Of a DNA stretch of 64,000 bases, positions 52,527 to 60,583 are shown in pieces (positions within the stretch are counted from its first letter, which is position 1; each line of letters opens with the position of its first letter). The position numbers were made by a program, and so were the translations under genes. This DNA is from Bradyrhizobium sp. CSS354 (GTDB lineage Bacteria; Pseudomonadota; Alphaproteobacteria; Rhizobiales; Xanthobacteraceae). The notes below the pieces were generated by a model. It was not told where the DNA came from. It worked only from the letters and a program-made list of their open reading frames with translations, and made no database searches. The DNA lies in contig NZ_JAACFU010000005.1 of NCBI RefSeq assembly GCF_029051725.1, positions 310,001 to 374,000 on the forward strand, in the 5' to 3' direction.

Positions 52527-52940
52527 ATGCGCATCTACGGACCGAACGGCACCACGCTTGGAACGCCGGCCAGCCAGGCCAGGCGGACGAGCTCCGGCAC
52601 CTTCGTGCTGCCCGACACCTCGTCGGCTCCGGAGACGCGGGGCGCCGCCGCACCGAAGGCCGCCGCCAACATCGACGGGCTGCTCGCGCTGCAAGGCATT
52701 GAGGAGGATCCCGTCGAGCGTCGCAAGCGCTCTGTCGTGCGCGGAAAGACCGCGCTCGACGTGCTCGACGATCTCAAGATGGGACTTCTCTCCGGCAAGC
52801 TCGACGCCTCGACCGTGATGCGGCTGCGTGACGCTGCGGCGAACCTGAAATCGTCCTCCGGCGATCCCGGCCTGGATTCGGTGCTGTCCGAGATCGAGCT
52901 GCGCGTCGAGGTCGAGCTCGCCAAGGCCGGGCAGGCGTAG
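52527..52940 (+). CDS. fliX: Class II flagellar assembly regulator FliX
   Basis: 137 residues. MRIYGPNGTTLGTPASQARR, the spacer with FVLPDTSSA, the central LLALQGIEEDPVERRKRSVV and ALDVLDDLKMGLLSGKLDAS match FliX. In Caulobacter FliX couples completion of the basal body to activity of the sigma-54 activator FlbD, and that fits the sigma-54 type promoters of this window. It faces away from flgI and is convergent with the HxlR gene. ATG 52527 is the family start. Confidence 0.9.
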   Translation: MRIYGPNGTTLGTPASQARRTSSGTFVLPDTSSAPETRGAAAPKAAANIDGLLALQGIEEDPVERRKRSVVRGKTALDVLDDLKMGLLSGKLDASTVMRLRDAAANLKSSSGDPGLDSVLSEIELRVEVELAKAGQA

Positions 52941-52944
52941 CGTC

Positions 52945-53316
52945 TTAAGCCGCTTCATCCTTCAACTGCGCGTCGTAGCGGCGCTGGGCGGCGAGCACGT
53001 CCTTCAGATTCTGCTCGGCCCAATCGCGCAGGGGATCGACGGCGGCGGCGAGCGTCACGCCGAGCTGCGTGATCGAGTATTCCACGGTCACCGGCACGGT
53101 TGCGATGGCGTGACGCTTGAGCAATCCATCGCGCTCGAGCGACTTGAGAACCTGGCTCAGCATCTTCTGCGAAATGCCTTCGATCGTCCGGCGCAACTGA
53201 TTGAAGCGCATCGGCTCCTCGCGCAGCAGCAGCAGAATCAGCACCGCCCATTTGTCGCCGACGCGGTCGAGGATCTGTCGCGTGGGGCAGTTCGCTGCAT
53301 AGACGTCTGGCTTCAT
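52945..53316 (-). CDS. HxlR-family transcriptional regulator
   Basis: 123 residues. CPTRQILDRVGDKWAVLILL, RFNQLRRTIEGISQKMLSQV and LERDGLLKRHA form the HxlR winged helix with the conserved N-terminal Cys. It is divergent from an NAD(P)-binding reductase gene, the usual arrangement for a HxlR regulator and its redox or electrophile-responsive target. GAGG upstream of ATG 53316 decided the start. Confidence 0.87.
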   Translation of the reverse strand: MKPDVYAANCPTRQILDRVGDKWAVLILLLLREEPMRFNQLRRTIEGISQKMLSQVLKSLERDGLLKRHAIATVPVTVEYSITQLGVTLAAAVDPLRDWAEQNLKDVLAAQRRYDAQLKDEAA

Positions 53317-53425
53317 CGTCGGGTCCTCACGATCCATTCCGCCCATTTGCCGGCGCCGCCGGTTACTCCTGTGTAATCAGGTAAGCACAAAGTGCTCTCT
53401 TAACACCAGCGCTCTTTGCGATATC

Positions 53426-53443
53426 TAGTTACCGATAGTTACC
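53426..53443. promoter_or_regulatory. Direct repeat TAGTTACC, candidate HxlR operator
   Basis: TAGTTACCGATAGTTACC: two identical 8-mers at 10-nt period, about one helical turn, in the divergent promoter region of the HxlR/NAD(P)-binding pair. Binding is inferred. Confidence 0.4.
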
Positions 53444-53464
53444 AACGAAGCAAAGGAGCCTTCC

Positions 53465-54076
53465 ATGAAAATCACAGTTGCCGGCGCCTCGGGCCGGGCC
53501 GGGTCGGAGATCACCAAGGAACTGTCCCGCCGCGGCCACACGGTTACTGCCATCGCCCGCAACCCCGAGAAGATCGCGGCCCTGCCGAACGTCATCCCGA
53601 CCAAGGGGGACGTGCTCGACCAGTCAGGCCTTACCAAGCTGTGGGCCGGGCACGACGTCGCCGTGAGTTCCGTGCACTTCCTGGCCAGCGACGCGCTCAA
53701 GCTGATCGGCGCGGCCAAGGACTCGAAGGTCGGTCGTTACCTCGTCGTCGGCGGCGCCGGCAGCCTGGAGGTCGCTCCGGGCGTCAAACTGGTGACAACT
53801 CCCGGCTTTCCGGCTCAGTACAAGGCTGAGGCGGAGGCAGGTTCGGCCTTTCTCGACCTGCTGCGGCAGGAAAAGGCGCTGAACTGGACTTTCATCTCGC
53901 CGTCGGCCCTGTTCATCGAGGGGGAGCGCACCGGCAAGTTCCGGCTTGGGACGGATCAGCTTCTCGCAGATGCGAACGGCAAAAGCTGGATCACCTTCGC
54001 GGATTACGCCATCGCGCTCGCCGACGAGATCGAGCGGCCCGCCCATGAGAGGCAACGTTTCACGGTCGGCTACTAG
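53465..54076 (+). CDS. NAD(P)-binding oxidoreductase, NmrA-like atypical SDR
   Basis: 203 residues. The start MKITVAGASGRAGSEITKEL carries the glycine-rich NAD(P) loop (GASGRAG), followed by IARNPEKIAALPNV with an Arg suited to NADPH. YLVVGGAGSLEVAPG and WTFISPSALF fit YwnB/NmrA-type reductases. It is divergent from the HxlR gene and probably its target. Substrate unknown. Confidence 0.85.
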   Translation: MKITVAGASGRAGSEITKELSRRGHTVTAIARNPEKIAALPNVIPTKGDVLDQSGLTKLWAGHDVAVSSVHFLASDALKLIGAAKDSKVGRYLVVGGAGSLEVAPGVKLVTTPGFPAQYKAEAEAGSAFLDLLRQEKALNWTFISPSALFIEGERTGKFRLGTDQLLADANGKSWITFADYAIALADEIERPAHERQRFTVGY

Positions 54077-54247
54077 GCCTACGGCCGCTCCCGGGCCCTT
54101 CAGGATAAACCTTTCCTGTGCAAGGGCTTGGGGGCGCCGGTCGGACGATCAGGGAAACATTGTCTGTCACAGGAGGCCGCTATATAACGCCCCGCTCAGC
54201 GGACCCCGTTCCGCGTACGAGTCGTTGCTTAGACAGATAGGCCGCCC

Positions 54248-54658
54248 TTGGAAAAGTTGAAAAACTACCGACCGACCGAAAAAGAGCCTTTCATGAACGA
54301 CAGGCAGAAGGAGTACTTCCGCTTGAAGCTCCTCGCCTGGAAGGATGAGATCCTCAAAGAGTCCAAGCTCACCCTGCAAGCCCTGCAGGAGGAGAACGTG
54401 AACCACCCCGATCTCGCCGATCGGGCATCGTCCGAAACCGACCGCGCCATCGAACTCCGTGCCCGCGACCGCCAGCGCAAGTTGATCGCCAAGATCGACG
54501 CCGCGCTCCAGCGTATCGAGGACAACACCTACGGCTATTGCGAGGACACCGGCGAGCCGATCTCGTTGAAGCGGCTCGAGGCTCGTCCCATCGCGACGCT
54601 CTCGGTGGAGGCGCAGGAGCGCCACGAGAAACGCGAGAAGGTCTATCGCGACGAATAG
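54248..54658 (+). CDS. dksA: DksA-type RNA polymerase-binding protein
   Basis: 136 residues. The coiled-coil region (YFRLKLLAWKDEILKESKLT) with DRASSETDRAIELRARDRQR carries the DxxDxA-like tip (DLADRASSETD), and the C-terminal region is YGYCEDTGEPISLKRLEARP. Only one of the four zinc-finger Cys is present, as in other alphaproteobacterial DksA proteins I know. DksA works with ppGpp in the stringent response. The start is taken as TTG 54248 because EKLKNYRPTEKEPFMN is conserved in the family; ATG 54293 is the alternative. Confidence 0.85.
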   Translation: MEKLKNYRPTEKEPFMNDRQKEYFRLKLLAWKDEILKESKLTLQALQEENVNHPDLADRASSETDRAIELRARDRQRKLIAKIDAALQRIEDNTYGYCEDTGEPISLKRLEARPIATLSVEAQERHEKREKVYRDE

Positions 54659-54663
54659 AGTCC

Positions 54664-54693
54664 GAGCCGCAGCGATGCGGCTCTTTGTTTTTT
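54664..54693 (+). terminator. Terminator of the dksA gene
   Basis: A perfect 8-bp stem GAGCCGCA / TGCGGCTC, GCGA loop, then TTTGTTTTTT. Confidence 0.92.
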
Positions 54694-55177
54694 GACGCAA
54701 GGCGCGCCTTTTCGCGCCCTGATCGGCATTTTGCCTGTCGCTTGCAACCGCGCGCTTCGGCGCGCGAGCGCAATCGCGAAAAGTGAATCGCGATCAATGG
54801 GCTAGACTCAACTCCTCCGAGCTCACGTGAGTTCGGATGAGAAACAGCCTTCACTTCAGGTGCGGGAGGTTTTGCGAGTCGCATCAAGGACATCGACTCG
54901 AATGCTGAGGCACTGATCCAGCAGCTTCACGTCTTGCTGCATCAGGCCTGTTGCTACGCTCTAAGGCGCGCATCCCCATAAAGCCCGGACCAGCTCAATA
55001 TTTCCTTAAACGCCGGCGCAGCCCATGCGGCTTGCCATGATGTGGCCGCTCAGCGTCAGCAGCTCATCCAGCTTGGGCTCGCAATGACGTGCAGCCGCGC
55101 GGCCTCCTGCGCTTGTCACGCCCCGGCGGGGATGCTGAAGTGCCGTCCTCGATTGTGGTGTGTAGGAGCCGGCGCCG
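54694..55177. other. Intergenic stretch between dksA and the hydratase gene
   Basis: About 480 bases without a convincing gene. An open frame at 54841-54981 (ETAFTSGAGGFASRIKDIDS...) has protein-like composition but no start codon, so it may be a gene remnant. Confidence 0.45.
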
Positions 55178-55957
55178 ATGGACAGAATTCTCGCAGCCGC
55201 AAAGGCGATCGCGCTGGCGCGCCGCAACCATGCGCCGCTCGCGCCGCTCGAAGTTCCTCCGGCCGATGAAGCCGAGGGCTATCAGGTCCAGCGCGCGCTG
55301 CACGATCTGCTGCTGCCGCATGCCGGCCCGCTGGTCGGCTACAAGATCGGCTGCACCAGCCAGGTGATGCAGGATTACATCGGCATTCCACACCCATGCG
55401 GCGGCGGCGTGTTCCAGAAGGGCGTGCACGACACCGGCGTGCAGCTCGCGGCTGCCGACTATGTCCGGGTCGGCGTCGAATGCGAGATCGCGGTGCGGCT
55501 GAAGCGCAATCTCGCCGCCGGCGAGGCGCCGTTCACGGCCGAATGGGTCGGCGAAGCGGTCGAGGCCTATCATCCCGCGATCGAGATCGTCGACGACCGC
55601 TATGTGAAGTGGGAAACCATGGGCGCGCCGACGCTGATCGCCGACGATTTCTTCGCCGCCGGCTGCGTGCTGGGCGAGGTCGTGCCGCGCTCGTCGGTGC
55701 CTGACCTGAATGCGATCAAAGGCCGCGCCATCGTCAACGGCGAAGAGGTCAGCCATGGCACCGGCGCCGACGTGCTCGGCCATCCCCACAACGCACTCGC
55801 CTGGCTCGCCAACCATCTCGCCGCCGAGGGCAAGGGTCTGCACGCGGGACAGCTCGTTCTCACCGGGAGCCTGGTGAAGACGCTGTGGCTGAAAGCCGGC
55901 GACAAGGTGCGGATGGAGCTGGACGGGCTGGGCACGGTGGAGGCGGAGTTTACGTGA
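55178..55957 (+). CDS. 2-keto-4-pentenoate hydratase (MhpD) family protein
   Basis: 259 residues of the fumarylacetoacetase-like fold. GYQVQRALHDLLLPHAGPLV, GYKIGCTSQVMQDYIG and RVGVECEIAVRLKRNL (with the metal-binding Glu residues) fit MhpD/HpaH hydratases and related decarboxylases, as do HPAIEIVDDRY and LVLTGSLVKTLWLKAGDKVR. These act on 2-hydroxy-dienoates from aromatic ring cleavage. No other meta-cleavage gene is adjacent, so the role stays open. Confidence 0.85.
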   Translation: MDRILAAAKAIALARRNHAPLAPLEVPPADEAEGYQVQRALHDLLLPHAGPLVGYKIGCTSQVMQDYIGIPHPCGGGVFQKGVHDTGVQLAAADYVRVGVECEIAVRLKRNLAAGEAPFTAEWVGEAVEAYHPAIEIVDDRYVKWETMGAPTLIADDFFAAGCVLGEVVPRSSVPDLNAIKGRAIVNGEEVSHGTGADVLGHPHNALAWLANHLAAEGKGLHAGQLVLTGSLVKTLWLKAGDKVRMELDGLGTVEAEFT

Positions 55958-55965
55958 TCTCTCCG

Positions 55966-56045
55966 CGTCATTGCGAGCAAAGCGAAGCAATCCAGAGTCC
56001 CTCCGCGGTGGCGGTCTGGATTGCTTCGCTTCGCTCGCAATGACG
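55966..56045. repeat. Hairpin repeat, CGTCATTGCGAGC family (copy 2)
   Basis: Left arm 55966-55996 and right arm 56015-56045 are inverted repeats with a single mismatch in 31 positions and an 18-nt loop. It lies just after the hydratase gene. Confidence 0.85.
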
Positions 56046-56206
56046 GAGGTTAGGGCAGCGGTGTCGCTACGATCGCGCATCTGGCCAGTTGTATGCAGCC
56101 ATCGCCAAAATACATGCGGCCCTCGCCAGGGGAGCTAGCGAGGGCCGCGTCGTACATCGTCGTCCGCGCCTAGGTTCGCGAACACGATGTGGGAGCTCGG
56201 GAGAAG

Positions 56207-56974
56207 TTAGAAGGGCAGCAGCACGTCCATGACTTGCTGGCCGTAGCGCGGTTGCTGCACGTCCATGATCTGGCCGCGGCCGCCGTATGCGATGCGGGCC
56301 TGCGCGATCTTGGTGGAATCGATGGTGTTGTCGCTCTGGATGTCTTCGGGGCGGACGATGCCGGCGACGATGAGCTCGCGAATTTCGTAGTTGACGCGGA
56401 TTTCCTGCTTGCCTTCGACCACGAGGTTGCCATTGGGCAGGACCTGTGTGACGACCGCCGCGACGTTGGTCTGCAACGCTTCCTTGCGGTCCACGCTTCC
56501 TTTGCCCTCGCTGGACGCGGTCGAGTCGGCGGTGAGGATGCGTCCGGGCAACACCTTCTGCGCTTGGGCGCCCAAGGTCTTGGCGCCGATGAAGTCGGTG
56601 ATTCCGGAATCTTCCTTGTTGGTGCGGCTGCGCTGGGTGTCGTTTTCGATATTGGCCTTGTCGGTGATGTTCACGGCCACCGTCAGGATATCGCCGACCT
56701 GATGGGCGCGCTGGTCCTTGAAGAAGGCGCGGCTGCCGCTGCGCCACAGCGAGTTCGGATTGTAGGAGGCGACCTCGGGCTTCGGCATCGGCATCTGCAC
56801 CGGCTTGTAGCCGGGCTGCGTCGTCGGATTATCGATCGCCGACAATTTCGGCTGCTCGCCGATCTGCGACAGGCGGTCGATCGAAGAGCAGCCGCTCGCC
56901 AGCGCGCAAGTCGCCAGCAGCAGGGCAGAGATCGCGATGCGACGGGGACGAAAAGCCGAACTGAACGTGGACAT
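56207..56974 (-). CDS. flgH: Flagellar L-ring lipoprotein FlgH
   Basis: 255 residues. The signal peptide ends in a lipobox LASGC (Cys29), giving an outer-membrane lipoprotein. NSLWRSGSRAFFKDQRAHQV, GDILTVAVNITDKANIEND and the C-terminal AYGGRGQIMDVQQPRYGQQV are typical FlgH. It builds the L ring. It is the last gene of flgF-flgG-flgA-flgH, 3 nt after flgA. Confidence 0.94.
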   Translation of the reverse strand: MSTFSSAFRPRRIAISALLLATCALASGCSSIDRLSQIGEQPKLSAIDNPTTQPGYKPVQMPMPKPEVASYNPNSLWRSGSRAFFKDQRAHQVGDILTVAVNITDKANIENDTQRSRTNKEDSGITDFIGAKTLGAQAQKVLPGRILTADSTASSEGKGSVDRKEALQTNVAAVVTQVLPNGNLVVEGKQEIRVNYEIRELIVAGIVRPEDIQSDNTIDSTKIAQARIAYGGRGQIMDVQQPRYGQQVMDVLLPF

Positions 56975-56977
56975 GAC

Positions 56978-58117
56978 TTACTCTGACTTGGCTGGAGCTT
57001 GCGAGACGCGGACTTGCGGGATCTGGGCTTGCGCGATCTGGGCCGGGGATGCCGGGGTCTGGACCAGGTTCCGAACGAGGGCTGCGGTATCGACGGGGGC
57101 GGGCGCCTCGTCGCGCTTGAGCGAGGAGGTCTGCTCGACCGCAGCCGGCATCGGCGCGGCCTGGCTGGCGCCCTGGACCGTCACCTGCCCGCGGCCTGTG
57201 ACGACGCCGCTCAGCGTGCGCTTGGTCTGCAGGTTGAGCACGCTGATGGTGTCGCCCTCGGCGCCGCTCTCGATCGCCTTGCCGCGCGTGGTGAGATAGA
57301 TTCCGGGAACCTGGTAAATGACGGTGACGTTCTGGTCGCGTTGCACGAAATCGGGCTTGACGATGTCGGCGACGCGGATCGGCGTTCCCGCCCGCATCGG
57401 CCGGCGAAGCTGCATGCCGAGCGTGCGATCGCGCGAGGCGGCCTCACCGGTGACCTCGGCCTTCGGCCGGCGTTCCATGGCGACGTCGGAGGACTTCAGG
57501 AGATCGACGCGATCGATGTCGCGCGTCAGCACGGCCACTTCCACCGTCTCGATCGCGTTGCCGGTGAAACGCAGCTTGGTCGGCGCCGGATTGTTGTCGT
57601 TGTTGATCTCGAAGGCGATGTCGAAACGGCCGCTGCGGGCGTCGTAGCGGGTTGCGACCGGCTGCAGCACGCCGGTGTTGGAGGCATCCAACCGCATGTC
57701 GGCGATGCCGCGGTCGAACGTGACGGTGATGTTGGCGGCATCGCCAAGTCCGAAGCGGCGCTCAAGCGCCGAGGCGACCGCGGTTTCGAGGTCCTTGTTC
57801 GCCAGCGTGCGGGCGAGACGAGTGACCTGGACCTCCTTGATGTCGCCGGTCATCACGCCGATCACCTGCTTTGCGCGCAACACCGCCAGCACCTGCGCGA
57901 CCGGCAGCGCACCGGTGGTGCCGAGATCGGGCGAGCGGTAGAGCGGGATCAGCGCGGCCGAGCCGGCATTGTCGATGAGATCGCCGACCCGCACCACGTC
58001 CGAGGTTACGGTGATGCTCGCGCGCAGCGTCGGCGTCGCGATGAAATCGTCGGCGGCCCGTGCGGGCAGCGCCAGCACGAGGAGAGCGGAGATCGTGGCG
58101 AGGGTGGTGCGGATCAT
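56978..58117 (-). CDS. flgA: P-ring assembly chaperone FlgA
   Basis: 379 residues with a signal peptide (TISALLVLALPARAADD). It carries the SAF-type domain (TRDIDRVDLLKSSDVAMERR, MQLRRPMRAGTPIRVADIVK) and the C-terminal beta part (YLTTRGKAIESGAEGDTISV). It is longer than the E. coli protein, with an Ala/Pro-rich tail. FlgA guides FlgI into the P ring. GTG 58126 and ATG 58123 are possible; ATG 58117 has GAGG at the best distance. Confidence 0.9.
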   Translation of the reverse strand: MIRTTLATISALLVLALPARAADDFIATPTLRASITVTSDVVRVGDLIDNAGSAALIPLYRSPDLGTTGALPVAQVLAVLRAKQVIGVMTGDIKEVQVTRLARTLANKDLETAVASALERRFGLGDAANITVTFDRGIADMRLDASNTGVLQPVATRYDARSGRFDIAFEINNDNNPAPTKLRFTGNAIETVEVAVLTRDIDRVDLLKSSDVAMERRPKAEVTGEAASRDRTLGMQLRRPMRAGTPIRVADIVKPDFVQRDQNVTVIYQVPGIYLTTRGKAIESGAEGDTISVLNLQTKRTLSGVVTGRGQVTVQGASQAAPMPAAVEQTSSLKRDEAPAPVDTAALVRNLVQTPASPAQIAQAQIPQVRVSQAPAKSE

Positions 58118-58127
58118 CGTCATCACC

Positions 58128-58916
58128 TCAGCGGAACAGCGCCGTGGTCGATTGCATCATCTGGTCGGCGGCGCTGATCACCTTGGCGTTCATCTCGTAG
58201 GCCCGCTGAGCGGCGATCAGGTCGCTCATTTCCGAGACGACGTCGACATTGGCCTGCTCGAGGCTGCTCTGGGTGATGTTGCCGAAACCCTCCGAGCTCG
58301 CGGTGCCGTCCTGCGGCGGGCCGGAGGAGGGCGTCTCGGTGAACTGATTGTTGCCGACCGGCTGGAGGCCGGCTTTGTTAATGAATCGGGTCAGGCCGAT
58401 CTGGCCCTGGACGGCCGAGGTCGACGAACCCGGCAGCGTCACCGAGACCTGGCCCTGCACGTTGATGGTGAGGCCCGAGGCGTTGTTCGGGATCGTGATC
58501 GTCGGTTGCACCGGGTTGCCCTGCGCGGTGACGATGCGCCCCTGATTGTCCATCTGGAAGGTGCCGTCGCGGGTGTACTGGTAGCTGCCGTCGGGCATCA
58601 GGATCTTGAAGAAGCCTTCGCCCGTGATGGCCATGTCGAGGTCGTTGCCGGTCTGCGACAGCGTGCCCTGGGTCATGCTGCGCGGCGTGCCGACGGTCTT
58701 GACGCCGCCGCCGATGTCGACGCCGACCGGCAGGATGGTGCCCTGGTCTGAGGACTGGGCGCCGACGCGGCGGACGTGTTCGTAGATCAGGTCCTGGAAC
58801 GCCGCGGTCTGCTTCTTGAAGCCGGTGGTGCGCAGGTTCGCGATGTTGTTGGAAATCACCTGAACGTTGAGTTCCTGTGCCGCCATTCCGGTTGCTGCGG
58901 TGTGAAGCGCCTGCAT
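58128..58916 (-). CDS. flgG: Flagellar distal rod protein FlgG
   Basis: 262 residues, standard length. MQALHTAATGMAAQELNVQV with ISNNIANLRTTGFKKQTAAF, a central DMAITGEGFFKI, and the end VSEMSDLIAAQRAYEMNAKV are the FlgG signatures. It forms the distal rod through the rings. It starts 16 nt after flgF and ends directly before flgA. Confidence 0.95.
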   Translation of the reverse strand: MQALHTAATGMAAQELNVQVISNNIANLRTTGFKKQTAAFQDLIYEHVRRVGAQSSDQGTILPVGVDIGGGVKTVGTPRSMTQGTLSQTGNDLDMAITGEGFFKILMPDGSYQYTRDGTFQMDNQGRIVTAQGNPVQPTITIPNNASGLTINVQGQVSVTLPGSSTSAVQGQIGLTRFINKAGLQPVGNNQFTETPSSGPPQDGTASSEGFGNITQSSLEQANVDVVSEMSDLIAAQRAYEMNAKVISAADQMMQSTTALFR

Positions 58917-58932
58917 GTCAGTTCTCCCTCAA

Positions 58933-59694
58933 TCAGGCCGGAACGTCGGCGAGCTTCTCGATCGCCGACTTGTGCATGTCACTCTGCTGCTGGAGCAGGT
59001 TGGCGATGGCGGTGTAGCTGCGCATGACTTCGACCATGCGGCTCATCTCACCGACCGAGTTCACGTTCGACTTCTCGACATAGCCCTGCTGCACGGTCGA
59101 CTTGGTGTCGGCCTGCGGGACCGCGGAGCCGATGTTGTAAAGGTTGGCGCCGAGCTTGGTCAGCTTGGCCGGATCGTCGAACGAGGCCATGCGGATCTTG
59201 CCGCGGATCGAATCGTTCTTGGCCGTGCCCTCGAGCACGGTAATGGTGCCGTCCGGCGCGACGTTGATGTCGTGGTCGGTCGGCTGGAAGGTGATCGGGC
59301 CGCCGGTGCCCAGCACGAGGTTGCCGTCGGAGGTGACGAGCTGGCCGGTGCTGTTGAGCGAGAACTTGCCGTCGCGGGTGTAGCGCTCGGCGCCATTGGC
59401 CTGAACTGCGAAATAGGCGTTGCCGCTGATCGCCATGTCGAGCGGATTCTTGGTCGGCTCCATCGGCCCCTGGCCGACGTCGCGGAAGGTGCCGCGGTCC
59501 TGCACATAGGAGACCCGGCGGTCGGAGCCGACGAAATTGTCCTCACGCGCGTTCGAGTTGAGGTACTCCTCGAACAGCGAATGATCGGCCTTGAAGCCGT
59601 TGGTGTTGGCGTTGGCGACGTTGTTGGCGATGACATCCATCTGCCGTTCCAACGTCATCTGTCGTGACAAGCCGATCAGAAGCGCGTTCTGCAT
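58933..59694 (-). CDS. flgF: Flagellar proximal rod protein FlgF
   Basis: 253 residues. MQNALLIGLSRQMTLERQMD with VIANNVANANTNGFKADHSL and the end EMSRMVEVMRSYTAIANLLQ fit FlgF. It is first in the flgFGAH operon. GGGGAGA 6 nt before ATG 59694 supports this start rather than an upstream one. A sigma-54 type site lies about 110-125 nt upstream. Confidence 0.93.
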   Translation of the reverse strand: MQNALLIGLSRQMTLERQMDVIANNVANANTNGFKADHSLFEEYLNSNAREDNFVGSDRRVSYVQDRGTFRDVGQGPMEPTKNPLDMAISGNAYFAVQANGAERYTRDGKFSLNSTGQLVTSDGNLVLGTGGPITFQPTDHDINVAPDGTITVLEGTAKNDSIRGKIRMASFDDPAKLTKLGANLYNIGSAVPQADTKSTVQQGYVEKSNVNSVGEMSRMVEVMRSYTAIANLLQQQSDMHKSAIEKLADVPA

Positions 59695-59802
59695 CGGAAA
59701 TCTCCCCTGAGTGAGATCTGCCAGCTCGCTCTCCCAAGCGCATTGGCCGATCCCGTGAACGAAACCTTGGGTTCTCCCAAACCTTGGGTCTCGGTCCTTT
59801 CT

Positions 59803-59820
59803 CAGCGAAAGTCGTGCCAA
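59803..59820 (-). promoter_or_regulatory. Sigma-54 type promoter of the flgF-flgG-flgA-flgH operon
   Basis: On the minus strand TTGGCACGACTTTCGCTG has a perfect TTGGCACG and GG-N10-GC spacing; the -12 is TCGC, as in the flgI promoter. It would give a leader of about 100 nt. Confidence 0.65.
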
Positions 59821-59937
59821 GCTGGAAAACTTTGTAAATTCAACGTTTTGTCTATTTTTCGAGGGTGCGGGGAGGCGGCAGAAAGGGTCTGTTAGCCATG
59901 TTTGCCCGGCAGATTTTTCCTAGCGAAGGTCCAATCG

Positions 59938-59953
59938 AAAGGTTCCGTTAACC
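59938..59953 (+). promoter_or_regulatory. CtrA half-site upstream of fliL
   Basis: GAAA-N7-TTAAC keeps only the right half of the CtrA box. It is 120 nt before fliL, whose Caulobacter homologue is CtrA-controlled. Weak evidence. Confidence 0.25.
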
Positions 59954-60072
59954 ATTATTACCGTAGCGTTTGCGGGTAAGAGGAGCACTGCGCTGGGGCA
60001 TTTGTATCGCGTCACTGTCTGCCAGGAGCTTCGCTCTTTCGACCCCTTGAGAGATGAGCGAGCGCGGCGATC

Positions 60073-60564
60073 ATGGCAGAGAATGAAGCGGAAGGCGGCG
60101 CAGGCGCGGAAGCCGCTCCGCCCAAGAACAAGTTCAAGCTGATGATCATGGCGGTAGGCCTGCTCGCCGTTCTCGGCGGCGGCGCCGCGACCTGGTTCTT
60201 CTTTTTCCGTCACGGCGACGACGAGCATCACGCCGAGGTGGCGCCCCCGCCGAAGCCGCCGTCTTTCGTCGAGGTTCCCGACATCATGGTCAACCTCGCC
60301 GGCGCGCCGGGCGAGCGCGTCCAATATCTGAAGCTCAAGATCGTGCTGGAGCTGAAGGAAGAGAAGCAGGTCGAGGCGATCAAGCCGACGATGCCGCGCA
60401 TCACCGACATCTTCCAGACCTATGCGCGCGAGCTCCGCTCCTCCGACCTCAACGGTTCCGCCGGCATCTTCCGCCTCAAGGAAGAGCTGACCAAGCGCGT
60501 CAACGCGGCGGTCGCTCCGGTCCAGGTCAGCGCGGTGCTGTTCAAGGAAGTCGTGATCCAGTGA
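60073..60564 (+). CDS. fliL: Flagellar basal body protein FliL
   Basis: 163 residues. A cytoplasmic Ala/Lys-rich N-terminus, one membrane helix (LMIMAVGLLAVLGGGAATWF) and a periplasmic domain with FVEVPDIMVNLAGAPGERVQ, YLKLKIVLELKEEKQVEAIK and the end VQVSAVLFKEVVIQ match FliL. It supports stator-rotor torque. fliM follows at 19 nt. The gene is divergent from flgF. Confidence 0.92.
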   Translation: MAENEAEGGAGAEAAPPKNKFKLMIMAVGLLAVLGGGAATWFFFFRHGDDEHHAEVAPPPKPPSFVEVPDIMVNLAGAPGERVQYLKLKIVLELKEEKQVEAIKPTMPRITDIFQTYARELRSSDLNGSAGIFRLKEELTKRVNAAVAPVQVSAVLFKEVVIQ

Positions 60565-60583
60565 GCATGACGGGCTAGGGATC

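Noticed and set aside
54841..54981. A 46-residue open frame (ETAFTSGAGGFASRIKDIDS...) with protein-like composition.
   Set aside because: No ATG, GTG or usable TTG at its beginning; at most a remnant.
59998..60011. GG-N10-GC spacing upstream of fliL suggesting a third TCGC-type sigma-54 promoter.
   Set aside because: The -24 region is GGGGCAT rather than TTGGCAC, and fliL operons are usually early genes; likely chance.
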